Shown here piece after piece: positions 25,901-33,782 of a stretch of DNA of 64,000 nt. A program made the translations under genes and the position numbers. The notes below the pieces were generated by a model. The model saw nothing but the letters and a program-made list of their open reading frames with translations, had not been told where the DNA came from and made no database searches. Location: assembly GCF_019352175.1 (NCBI RefSeq), contig NZ_JACBYI010000031.1, forward strand, positions 1 through 64,000, in the 5' to 3' direction. Within the stretch, counting starts at the first letter, position 1, and the number at the start of each line of letters is the position of its first letter. This stretch comes from Paenibacillus sp. S150 (GTDB lineage Bacteria; Bacillota; Bacilli; Paenibacillales; Paenibacillaceae).

Positions 25901-27167
25901 CCACGCCGGAGCGCATAATCCGGTAAAATGCCGTCATTTCATCCCTGTAATCCTTCCAGACGTTTGCTTTGACGGAAAACGGGTAGGAAGTGACATTGTT
26001 GCTCCGTACTCTGTAATGGCTGCCCTCGGCATGGAGAGAGGAGAAGTCTATGGAATACACATGCTTCTTCCAGACTATACCCTCGTCCACCATCTGGCCG
26101 GAGGCCACCACGCCGGAGCCGTCCAGAATTTGATAGGATAAATCTTCGAGATAGGTGCTTGATACAACCCTGGCGGTTTTGACATCCCCGCTGCTGTAGC
26201 CGGCCTGGCTGACGACGACATCCAGGGTCTGCTCCGAATAAACAACGTCAAGTCCGGACTGAAGCGGGCTGCGGACTTCGTCGGAGGTGGCGTCGGTGGC
26301 TCTGAAGTAATAAGCGTGGCTGCCCACGGGCAGTTTGGCGGTATAGGCGTAGCCTTTGCCGTCTGTATATACCGTGTCCGCGCTGTCCGTTTCCGTGAGC
26401 GCATAGGCGGTATCATCGACAACAACCTGAATGGCATACGGCGGCTCGTTGTCCGCATCCGTATAGGTGGTGCTGAAGGTAAACGATGTATTCTGATTGT
26501 AGACACCCTCACTGTTCGCCGTTACCGCAGGCATGTCCAGTGAAGGCTGACTGCCGCTGCGCGGAGCCGTTGCCATAATGTCATCGATCAGCACTTCGCC
26601 ATAGGCGCCGCCGTTTTGCCGCAGCCAGATTTCCAGCTTGACGTTCTCCTTCTGGATTGCAGGCGCGAGCGCCTCCAGGTCGAACTGCAGATCCGTCCAT
26701 GTGCTCTGCACCGCAGTCCAGCCGCCGGTAAGATCATAGTTCTTCGAACCGTCGTTCAGGTTGATGCGTATGCGGGAATCGGGATATCCCGGATTGCGGG
26801 CAGACAGCTTCAAGTAGCGGTAGCCGCTTATGCTGAAGGCTTCATTCATAGGCTGGAATTTGGCCCACGAGCTGCTTGTGGCGGGCGTTTGCGTGAACCT
26901 CCCCGCTGAGCGGTCACCGTCCGCAGTCCTGGAGAAGCTGCCGCTGCCGCCGTTCTGGTTGTACCAATTGGTCCAATTCTGCTTGTACACTCCTCCCCCG
27001 GCAAAATCGTCGTAGACCAGCGGACTGCCAGGTCCGGGCAGCGGCGGTACAGCTGCGGAGGAGACGGAGGGCCAGCCTGCAGTACCGGTTGCGGCCAGAA
27101 CCAGCGCAAGGGCAAGGCGCAGCAGCCTGTGCTTTAGCCTGGCTGGGGTAATTCGGTGTGTTGACAT
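22947..27167 (-). CDS. Secreted multimodular GH9 glycanase, candidate endo-xanthanase
   Basis: This 1406-residue secreted enzyme has a signal peptide at residues 1-38. Modules, by approximate position: beta-sandwich binding module 45-205, Ig-like 215-305, CelD_N-type Ig domain 310-395, GH9 catalytic domain 400-860, Ig-like 880-970, a second copy of the binding module 975-1130, a second Ig-like copy 1135-1225, and a laminin-G-like module 1230-1406. GH9 active-site residues are visible: Asp468 and Asp471 in GGWYDAGDYGKYGG, and the acid Glu843 in YNEFSISIQAG. Family GH9 is mostly endo-glucanases, but known xanthan-backbone enzymes are also GH9. The divergent PL8 lyase of xanthan-lyase type argues for xanthan here; a plain cellulase is the alternative. 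AGGAGG precedes the ATG. Confidence 0.9.
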   Translation of the reverse strand: MSTHRITPARLKHRLLRLALALVLAATGTAGWPSVSSAAVPPLPGPGSPLVYDDFAGGGVYKQNWTNWYNQNGGSGSFSRTADGDRSAGRFTQTPATSSSWAKFQPMNEAFSISGYRYLKLSARNPGYPDSRIRINLNDGSKNYDLTGGWTAVQSTWTDLQFDLEALAPAIQKENVKLEIWLRQNGGAYGEVLIDDIMATAPRSGSQPSLDMPAVTANSEGVYNQNTSFTFSTTYTDADNEPPYAIQVVVDDTAYALTETDSADTVYTDGKGYAYTAKLPVGSHAYYFRATDATSDEVRSPLQSGLDVVYSEQTLDVVVSQAGYSSGDVKTARVVSSTYLEDLSYQILDGSGVVASGQMVDEGIVWKKHVYSIDFSSLHAEGSHYRVRSNNVTSYPFSVKANVWKDYRDEMTAFYRIMRSGVATADAYPAGYSSVEPSAKVFHGAGHLDDALSADGLTHYDLSGGWYDAGDYGKYGGNQWVGAEIALAYLRYANAESVKYDNDANGIPDLVDEAIFGSEYLIKFADQLGGEMYNLKNNASFVHPEKSTDNLPGTADDRRLSDLGVGGSAKSAGTLAATARAVRTAIAQDDVAPPLAAGLNAFADQCEAAAEVFYAYVIAHPDGPVGSYSTRGGIPNSKLLADVELYLLTGDPAYAQAAAAYINTLSFEDLASTNYWDMQPMSMAEFYPAADTATKAHIHSLLKQQLDFFLSSMDDTPYSVLNQFKNFGVNEPQASYLGDMLRYYELFGDPAALDAAVKGMYWIFGENPWNISWVSGIGSDYTDFLHTRFDEAAGTAAGTGIIIPGAMVSGPNIKDTKDPGSASPWYEDRSLYADDVSQWRYNEFSISIQAGLLYTIMGLSAADSNAAPAITAPLPLPVLSPVIGDKVRGNVTIFAENTPGVAELVYAPAGGVYQPMGVSGEVYSAVINESSAAPFTDRRIDVRGVDAAGRRTYSSTHYTVAPPLPDPSTPLLYDDFGGSGTWGGSSANATWVNWYNQNGGTGAFSKVSVDGRTAGKFTQTPASASSYAKFQPWHDAVDLSGYRYLNVTLKNPGYPQTRVRIELAVGGKTYNLTKGWAEVPADWTSMQFDLNAFVPDVLKPAATLAIWLKQESADYGELLVDEITATNKQGGSAPVISGVSVDKSSGDPQTEFTFSATYTDADNDAPFALELVLDGVIHQMLPVDSSDTNYTDGRTYRCTTRLARGQHSYYIHATDNRTDAVSSEVQSGPIVSRSVFADDFNDGQADGWTADGGIWTAAGYGYSGQAGTGQNLSIAGDAAWTDYTFEARVNVTNNTYGNKDAGLVFRYTDGTSYYLLALKNNDRTGRRMELVKVVNGVKTTLDYANPDIAADTFYRYAIRLKGPVIEVYKDGVLILNAVDSAHGSGKIGLRVYAHTRAVFDDISVTS

Positions 27168-27203
27168 TTCTTTAGCCTCCTGTTCATTTGTTATTCGGTT
27201 TCC

Positions 27204-27217
27204 TGAAATCGCTTACA
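27204..27217 (-). promoter_or_regulatory. CcpA cre site at the GH9 promoter
   Basis: TGAAATCGCTTACA fits the cre consensus TGWAANCGNTNWCA at every defined position. On the minus strand it lies five bases after a -10-like TATGCT (27228-27223), so bound CcpA would block transcription. Confidence 0.75.
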
Positions 27218-27252
27218 TAGCGAGCATAGTGGAAGATTCCGCACAAATCCAT

Positions 27253-27293
27253 GATGTATTCTTACCTGTTTGTGATGTATTTCCGCCTGTTTG
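27253..27293 (-). promoter_or_regulatory. Direct-repeat operator of the GH9 promoter
   Basis: GATGTATT-N4-CCTGTTTG occurs twice with an exact 21-bp period (starts 27253 and 27274). It ends about 24 bases upstream of the GH9 -10 box. Two direct repeats two helix turns apart suit an AraC-type activator. A related half site, CAAACAGGGCGGATGCTCAT, lies at 27415-27434 near the PL8 -35 region. Confidence 0.65.
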
Positions 27294-27374
27294 CGGCGTG
27301 TTTTCGGTGGCGGGGTGAAGGGGGGACGTTGCATCGGCCTCCTTGGGAGGCTTCCCGGCAGCCTCATAAGAATC

Positions 27375-27402
27375 TCTCGAAATCACGTACCATTTCTCGA
27401 AT
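27375..27402 (+). promoter_or_regulatory. Direct-repeat operator before the PL8 gene
   Basis: TCTCGAAAT (27375-27383) and TCTCGAAT (27395-27402) with a 20-bp period and TACC between, matching the site at 13769-13796. Confidence 0.7.
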
Positions 27403-27434
27403 GCGCATGCTTTTCAAACAGGGCGGATGCTCAT

Positions 27435-27461
27435 TATACTTAGTTTTGAAAGCGCTTTACA
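27435..27461 (+). promoter_or_regulatory. -10 box and cre-like site of the PL8 promoter
   Basis: TATACT (27435-27440), then TGAAAGCGCTTTACA (27447-27461), a near-cre with one extra base. The layout matches 13828-13853 almost base for base in spacing. Confidence 0.6.
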
Positions 27462-27480
27462 TAATGAGAGGGGGATGACT

Positions 27481-30270
27481 ATGAGAAGTCGGACTGCAAG
27501 GTGGGGAATGATTGGCCTGGTTATTTTGCTGGCTTTTGGATGGTTTGGGGGCCTGCCCGGCGGCAGAGCCTATGCGGCGGACGAATATGATGCGATGCGG
27601 GAGGCCAGAAAGGCCATGCTGACCGGAGGAGGGACGCTGGATACGGCGGACCCGGATATCGCTGCGGCCATAGCGGCGGCTACGGCCGCTGCGAACGGCT
27701 ACTGGCAGACGATGAATACCTCCGCCAGCCGGACGTATCTGTGGAGCGACAACTCCGGGATGGGCAATTCCATCCACATTCGGGTCACTTATGAACGCTT
27801 GCGGGCAATGGCGCTCGCTTACAGCACTTCCGGCTCTGCGCTGTTCGGCAATGCACAGCTGAAGACCGACATCGTAAGCGCGCTTGATTATATGTATTCC
27901 ACCCGGTATAACGAGGCGGTGACGACAACTCCGAGCGGCACCAGCAACTGGTGGGATTGGCAGATCGGCATCCCGATGCAGCTGAATGATACGGTGGTGC
28001 TGATGTACAGCGACTTAAGCTCCGCCCAGGTCACGAATTATATGAAGGGAGTAGAGCATTTCTCTCCCGCCGTCAATTTGTCGGGAGCCAACCGGTCCTG
28101 GAAAGCGTTCGTCGTGGCCATCCGGGGCATTCTTGTCAAAGACGGCGCGAAGATCGCCGCTGCACGCGACGGCTTGTCGGCGATCTTCGCTTACACGCAG
28201 AGCGGAGACGGCTTCTACCGCGACGGTTCTTTTATTCAGCATAGCTCTATTCCCTATACGGGAGGCTACGGACTGGATCTCTTGCTCTCCGTGGGCAATT
28301 TAATGAAGGTGCTGAATGGCTCCTCCTGGCAGGTCAGCGACCCGGGCCAGTCCAATGTGTGGGATTGGGTATACAATGCCTATCAGCCGCTGATGTACAA
28401 GGGCGCCATGATGGATATTGTCCGGGGCAGAGAGATCTCGCGCTATTACAGCCAGGATCATACAGCGGGCCATGCAGCCATGCAGGGCATCCTCATGCTG
28501 GCCGATATCGCGCCTCCAGCCCAGTCCTCGGACTTCAAAAGCATGATCAAGGGCTGGCTGCAGTCGGACACCTTCCTGTCCTTTTATGCGGATGCACCGA
28601 TTCCATCGATAGTGCAGGCCAAGGCCATAGCTGCCGATTCCGGAGTTGCTCCGGCGGCGGAGCTTCTTCTCTACAAGCAGTATTCCGCCATGGACAGGGC
28701 AGTCCAGCATCGTCCCGGGTACAGCCTGGGGCTTGGCATGTTCTCCAATCGGATCAGCAGCTTTGAGGCAATCAACAGCGAGAACAACAAAGGCTGGTAT
28801 ACCTCAGCCGGAATAACCAGCCTGTACAATGCGGATCTGGGTCAATTCAGCGACGGCTACTGGCCCACCGTTGATTCTTACCGTCTGCCGGGGACAACGG
28901 TGCTCTCCCAGACCTCTTCCGTCAGCCAGAAAAGCCCGAATACGTGGACCGGCGGAACCGATATGCTGAATCTCTACGGCGTTTCGGGGATGGACCTGCA
29001 GTACACCGATCATACACTGAAGGCAAGAAAATCCTGGTTCATGTTCGATGATGAGGCCGTTGCCCTGGGGGCGGGCATTGCCAGCACCGATGGCCTTGCG
29101 GTGGAGACCATTGCCGAGAACCGCAGGCTGAATGCGGCCGGAAGCAACGCCTTTACCGTGAATGGCACTGCGCAGCCGGCTGCACTGGGCTGGAACGCCG
29201 CGCTTACCGGCGTGAATTGGGCGCATCTGTCCGGCAATGCCGCAGGTGCGGATATCGGCTATTATTTTCCGCAGGCCGCCTCGCTTCAGGCCAAACGTGA
29301 AGCGCGCACCGGCAACTGGAAGCAGGTCAATGGACGCTCGGAGACGCCTTCCACCCCGATCACCCGCAATTATCTGACGCTGTGGTTCGACCATGGGCAG
29401 AATCCGCAGGCTGCAGGCTATGAATATGTGCTGCTGCCGAACAAGACGGCTGCCCAGGTAGCCGGGTATGCGGCTCAGCCGGATATCCAGATTCTGGCGA
29501 ACAATGAGGCGGTACAGGCTGTGAGGGAGAACCGGCTCGGAATTGTTGCCGCCAATTTCTGGACGGACGGCGGCAGCTCTGCAGATTTGATTACGGTAAG
29601 CAAGAAAGCGGCGGTGATGGTGAAGGAAACAGGCAGCGAAAGCCTGGAGGTGTCGGTCAGTGATCCTACTCAGGCCAATACCGGCGTTATTGAGGTGGAG
29701 CTGGACCGCTCGGCGGACGAATACACTGCCGACACCGGCATTACCGTGACCCAGCTTAGCCCGACGGTCAAATTCACGGTCAATGTGAATGCCGCCAAGG
29801 GCAAAACCTTCAAGGCCGCATTCGGGCTTGGCGAAGGCGGGGGTACTCCTCAGCCCGTACAGGAGATCATCGTTGATAACAGCGATGCATCCGGCGTAAC
29901 GAAGACAGGCGGCTGGAAGACCGCATCGACTCAGACCGACCGTTACGGCAGCAGCTATCTGCATGACGACAACGCCGGCAAGGGCAGCAAAAGCGTGACC
30001 TTCACGCCGGATCTGCCTGCCACAGCGACCTATGCGGTGTATATGATGTGGCCGCAGCACGAAAACCGGGCTTCTTCCATTCCAGTCGAAATCACGCATG
30101 CCGGAGGAACAGCGGCAGCTGCCATCAACCAGACGTCGAACGGGGGGATATGGAATCTGCTGGGCACGTACACTTTCAATGCGGGTGCTTCGGGCAGCGT
30201 CACAATCCGCAATGAGGGGACAACCGGCTATGTTGTGGCCGATGCCGTGAAATTCGTGCTGATTCCTTAA
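27481..30270 (+). CDS. Secreted polysaccharide lyase family 8, xanthan lyase type
   Basis: This 929-residue secreted lyase has a signal peptide at about residues 1-34. The alpha/alpha-toroid carries NWWDWQIGIP and the catalytic triad: Asn204 in SGANRSW, His254 in DGSFIQHSSIPY and Tyr263 in TGGYG. The spacings of 50 and 9 residues equal those of the hyaluronate lyase triad. PL8 includes hyaluronate, chondroitin and xanthan lyases; the length matches known xanthan lyases, and the GH9 neighbour supports xanthan. Residues about 800-929 form a C-terminal beta domain (IIVDNSDASGV...ADAVKFVL) seen in some lyases. I start at ATG 27481, six bases after GAGAGGGGG. Xanthan lyase would remove the terminal pyruvylated mannose of the side chain. 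Confidence 0.9.
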   Translation: MRSRTARWGMIGLVILLAFGWFGGLPGGRAYAADEYDAMREARKAMLTGGGTLDTADPDIAAAIAAATAAANGYWQTMNTSASRTYLWSDNSGMGNSIHIRVTYERLRAMALAYSTSGSALFGNAQLKTDIVSALDYMYSTRYNEAVTTTPSGTSNWWDWQIGIPMQLNDTVVLMYSDLSSAQVTNYMKGVEHFSPAVNLSGANRSWKAFVVAIRGILVKDGAKIAAARDGLSAIFAYTQSGDGFYRDGSFIQHSSIPYTGGYGLDLLLSVGNLMKVLNGSSWQVSDPGQSNVWDWVYNAYQPLMYKGAMMDIVRGREISRYYSQDHTAGHAAMQGILMLADIAPPAQSSDFKSMIKGWLQSDTFLSFYADAPIPSIVQAKAIAADSGVAPAAELLLYKQYSAMDRAVQHRPGYSLGLGMFSNRISSFEAINSENNKGWYTSAGITSLYNADLGQFSDGYWPTVDSYRLPGTTVLSQTSSVSQKSPNTWTGGTDMLNLYGVSGMDLQYTDHTLKARKSWFMFDDEAVALGAGIASTDGLAVETIAENRRLNAAGSNAFTVNGTAQPAALGWNAALTGVNWAHLSGNAAGADIGYYFPQAASLQAKREARTGNWKQVNGRSETPSTPITRNYLTLWFDHGQNPQAAGYEYVLLPNKTAAQVAGYAAQPDIQILANNEAVQAVRENRLGIVAANFWTDGGSSADLITVSKKAAVMVKETGSESLEVSVSDPTQANTGVIEVELDRSADEYTADTGITVTQLSPTVKFTVNVNAAKGKTFKAAFGLGEGGGTPQPVQEIIVDNSDASGVTKTGGWKTASTQTDRYGSSYLHDDNAGKGSKSVTFTPDLPATATYAVYMMWPQHENRASSIPVEITHAGGTAAAAINQTSNGGIWNLLGTYTFNAGASGSVTIRNEGTTGYVVADAVKFVLIP

Positions 30271-30361
30271 CCAAGCCCCCGGCAAGGGCGAACGTCTCTG
30301 ACTTCGAACTCAAATTATGCTATGTTGGAGTAGGTATCCAGAGTTTGGGGAGGCAGTTCGC

Positions 30362-32164
30362 ATGACATTCAGAAAAATGTCCAACAAATCCGTCTATGTG
30401 CCGCTGCGCACCAAGTTTATCATCCTGTTCTGCCTGCTGATCACCATTCCGTTTCTGGTTATCGGCACCATCAGCTATAAGAAATATACCGCTGGAGTGG
30501 AGCGCAGCACCGTGGAGCTCTCCTATCAGGTCGTCAATCAGATCAATATCAATTTGGAGCACTATATTAAGGAGCTGGACCGGCTTACGCTTATGCCGCT
30601 GTATGATGAGGATGTGATGCATATTCTTCAGAGCCACAGCGGCTCCGGTTCGGCGGGCGCCTACCTGACCACGGATGAAACGCTGAAGATGAATCTGTTC
30701 ATTTCCTCACTGGCCTTTGACCGGGGTGAAATCGAGAGCATTCTGGTGTTTACCAATGACGGCGGCATCTTCAGCAACCTGGACCAGAGCGTAAGGAAGC
30801 GGTGGGACCGCAGCATGGCGGAGTGGATGGGGGCCATAGAGCAGGAGGATGGCGGCCTTGCGATCCTTCCGCCGCACAAAGCGGCATATTATGCAGAGGC
30901 GAAGCAGGGGATTGTCTCTGTGGCCAGGGTGATCCGCGAGCCTTACACCAATGCAATGCTGGGAATCGTCAAGGTCGATCTGACACCGCGGGGCTTCGGG
31001 TCCATTGTATCCACGGTGCGCTTAAGCGGAAGCGGCCTGCTTCAGATTACAGGCAAGGATGGCGTCGTGCTGTACGCGGGAACAGAAGGGCTTCCCGATT
31101 CACGTGAATCTTATATTACGGCGTCTGCCCAATCCTCGTATACAGGACTCAAGGTAACCTCGCTGATTCCGCGCACGCAGCTTCGGGAGGATGCCCGCGA
31201 ATTAACGAACTCCACGCTGATCGTATCCATCGTTGCCCTGATGGCGGCCTATGCGGCTGCGATCCTGCTGTCGAACCGTCTGATTAAGCCGATTGCCCAT
31301 CTGCAGTCGAAGATGAGGCAGGTGAAGCGGGGGCTGTTCCTGGAGCGTGCGACTGTCACCACGAGCGATGAAATCGGGCAGCTGACAGAAGGCTTCAATA
31401 CGATGATCGGCGAGATCGACCGCTTGGTCAAGGAGGTCTATGAGACCAGGCTGAAGGAACGGGAGGCCGAGCTGCTTTCGCTGCAGAGCCAGATTCATCC
31501 GCATTTTCTCTACAATACGCTGGAGATGGTCAACATGCTGGCACTCCAAGGCAGTATCCGGGAGCTCTCGGGAGTGGTGACCAGTCTCGGAAAGCTGCTG
31601 CGCTATACGGTAGGCCGCCAGGACCCGATGGTGTATGTGCTGGATGAGGTGAAATTTGTGGAAGCGTATCTAAAAATACAGGGCATGCGTCTTGGAGACA
31701 AGCTGCAGGCCGTTATTCATATCGATTCATCCTTCGATTACTGTCTGGTGCCGAAGCTGATTCTGCAGCCGCTGATCGAAAATGTCATCGAGCATGCCAT
31801 GGGACCGGATGTGCTTCACCTTGCCTTGACCGCCTCTGTGGACGGGGATGATCTGGTGCTGTCCGTCCGGGATGACGGCCTTGGCATAAGCGATGGAAGG
31901 ATGAAGGAGCTGGAAGGCCAGCTGTACAAAAGTAAATCCCGATCCGTTGCCGAAACGGATCAAGGCGGCTTCGGCCGGATTCAAAAGGGCTTTGCGCTGC
32001 ACAATGTCCACCAGCGGCTGCGCCTGCTCTACGGCGAGCCCTATGGCTTGCGCATCAACAATTCTGCGGAGCGCGGCGTGACGGTTTCACTGCGGCTGCC
32101 GATGAACTGGGAAGCTTGGAACAATGCCGAACCCGCCGGGGAGAGGCAGAAGGAGGCACAATGA
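30362..32164 (+). CDS. Sensor histidine kinase, YesM type, without adjacent regulator
   Basis: This 600-residue membrane kinase has helices at about 17-37 and 282-304 flanking an extracellular sensor domain, then HAMP (305-360). The phosphoacceptor motif SQIHPHFLYNTLEM is near 376-389 and the ATPase motifs PLIENVIEHAM and DDGLGI follow. I start at ATG 30362 after GGGGAGG. Its stop overlaps the start of the next gene in ATGA, so it is coupled to a sugar-binding lipoprotein. No response regulator follows, unlike the 2.8-6.3 kb pair; the lone regulator at 14.05 kb is a candidate partner. It lies directly behind the PL8 gene. Confidence 0.92.
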   Translation: MTFRKMSNKSVYVPLRTKFIILFCLLITIPFLVIGTISYKKYTAGVERSTVELSYQVVNQININLEHYIKELDRLTLMPLYDEDVMHILQSHSGSGSAGAYLTTDETLKMNLFISSLAFDRGEIESILVFTNDGGIFSNLDQSVRKRWDRSMAEWMGAIEQEDGGLAILPPHKAAYYAEAKQGIVSVARVIREPYTNAMLGIVKVDLTPRGFGSIVSTVRLSGSGLLQITGKDGVVLYAGTEGLPDSRESYITASAQSSYTGLKVTSLIPRTQLREDARELTNSTLIVSIVALMAAYAAAILLSNRLIKPIAHLQSKMRQVKRGLFLERATVTTSDEIGQLTEGFNTMIGEIDRLVKEVYETRLKEREAELLSLQSQIHPHFLYNTLEMVNMLALQGSIRELSGVVTSLGKLLRYTVGRQDPMVYVLDEVKFVEAYLKIQGMRLGDKLQAVIHIDSSFDYCLVPKLILQPLIENVIEHAMGPDVLHLALTASVDGDDLVLSVRDDGLGISDGRMKELEGQLYKSKSRSVAETDQGGFGRIQKGFALHNVHQRLRLLYGEPYGLRINNSAERGVTVSLRLPMNWEAWNNAEPAGERQKEAQ

Positions 32165-33477
32165 TGCGGACAAGGCTGCTCAGCCTTATTGCTGCGGCGC
32201 TGCTGGCTGCAGGCTGCTCTGCGGGTACGGGAAACGGAGCGCTTGATGCGCAAGCCGGAGCCGGGGGAACTGCAGATGGAGCCGCTGCTGCGCAAGAACC
32301 CGTGAAGCTCAAATTCAGCATTTGGGGCAATGATGCACAGAAAGCGATGTATGAAGAGCTGATCGGCAAATTTGAACAGCTTCATTCCGGGCTGGAGGTG
32401 GAGATCATGACGATCCCTTTTGCCGATTATCAGCAGAAGCTGTCAATCATGCTGGCCTCCCGTACCGCACCCGATGTCGGCTGGCTGGCGGAGCGGATGA
32501 TTCCCCAGCTGCTGGAATCGGGCCAGCTGGCGGACATTGCCGCAGAGGTCAAGGAGGACCCCGGATACAATTACCCGGATATTTATCCGTCCACACTCGA
32601 CATATTCAGGCGGGAGGACAGATTGTACGGGATATCGTTCTCCACGCCGCCGGTCCTCATCTACTACAACAAGGATCTGTTCCGCGAAAAAGGCCTGAAG
32701 ACGCCGACGGAGCTGTATAAGGAAGGGAAGTGGAATTACGACGAGTTTCTCAAGGCCGCCCGCAGCATCACCGATCCGCAGCGCGGCATCTACGGCATGA
32801 AGCTGGTCCGCGACTGGAACAACTGGTCGGATGCGCTGCTGCCGCTGCTCTGGTCGCATGGCGCAGAGCTGTTCGACAGCGGGGGAACGGCTTTTGCGCT
32901 GAATTCACCGGAAGGGAGGGAGTCGCTGCAGCTGTACAGCGAGCTGATGTTCAAGGACAAGGTGCATCCGCTCCCGGGGGACGAGCGTACCTTCGACAGC
33001 GGCCAGATCGGGATGTACACCGACCGTTACAGCTATACCTCGAAGGCCCGTGCGGTCACCGATTTTGAATGGGATATCGCGCCGATGCCGGCAGGCATTA
33101 AGGGCACGGGGACCTCTCTGGGCTATGCGGGAGTTTCCGTATTCGAGACCAGGCATCCGGCAGAAGCCGCCGAGTTCCTGAAATTCATCACCAGCGCGGA
33201 ATCGATGAGCGTCACCGCACAATATTTTGTCCCTTCCCGGAAATCGGTCCTGGAATCCGATGTATTCCTGAGAGCGGCCTCCCAGCCTTCGCCCGAGAGC
33301 ATCCAGCTGGCCGTTCTCGATCAAATGGCCGATGCCCGGATCGCGCCGGGCCATAAGAATTGGCAGCAAATCGATACGAAGATCCAAATGCTGCTGGACA
33401 GGCTCTACACGCAAAGCTCTTCCGTAGATGAGCTTCTCGGTGAAATGGAGCTTGAGGTTAATCCGCTCATGAAATAA
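32161..33477 (+). CDS. Sugar-binding lipoprotein coupled to the kinase
   Basis: This 438-residue family 1 solute-binding protein has a lipobox LLAAGC with the lipidated Cys at residue 19. A linker to about residue 45 leads into VKLKFSIWGNDAQKAMYEEL. Conserved features include the domain-crossing ISFSTPPVLIYYNKDLF. AAGGAGG precedes ATG 32161, which overlaps the kinase stop. No permease genes accompany it, so it either feeds permeases elsewhere or serves as the ligand-sensing partner of the kinase, as known for some three-component systems. The second role is inference from the coupling. Confidence 0.92.
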   Translation: MMRTRLLSLIAAALLAAGCSAGTGNGALDAQAGAGGTADGAAAAQEPVKLKFSIWGNDAQKAMYEELIGKFEQLHSGLEVEIMTIPFADYQQKLSIMLASRTAPDVGWLAERMIPQLLESGQLADIAAEVKEDPGYNYPDIYPSTLDIFRREDRLYGISFSTPPVLIYYNKDLFREKGLKTPTELYKEGKWNYDEFLKAARSITDPQRGIYGMKLVRDWNNWSDALLPLLWSHGAELFDSGGTAFALNSPEGRESLQLYSELMFKDKVHPLPGDERTFDSGQIGMYTDRYSYTSKARAVTDFEWDIAPMPAGIKGTGTSLGYAGVSVFETRHPAEAAEFLKFITSAESMSVTAQYFVPSRKSVLESDVFLRAASQPSPESIQLAVLDQMADARIAPGHKNWQQIDTKIQMLLDRLYTQSSSVDELLGEMELEVNPLMK

Positions 33478-33499
33478 GGTGTTTGCCCGTTACAGTCCA

Positions 33500-33543
33500 A
33501 CAGCCGCCTTCGGCACGCATTGATGCGGGTAGAGGGCGGCTGT
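33500..33543 (+). terminator. Hairpin after the binding-protein gene
   Basis: ACAGCCGCC pairs with GGCGGCTGT (9 bp) over a 26-base loop, followed by TTCGCTC. The weak T-run lowers confidence. Confidence 0.55.
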
Positions 33544-33782
33544 TTCGCTCATGCAGCCGGTATTTGAAATGATGAACAAGCAGGCGTGCCGTTCCGTTCC
33601 GGGAGATTGGAATAGGCCGCTACCCCATAAGGAACTCTCCGGTTTCATTGGAGGACAGCAGGCGGCTGCCGTCAATTATGAACTTGAAACAATCTGCGGC
33701 AAGCTCTAAACTTGTGTATGTACATATTCCGTTTTGCGGGGAACATATTAAAATTGCTTTTCCAAAATGATGGAGGCGTATT

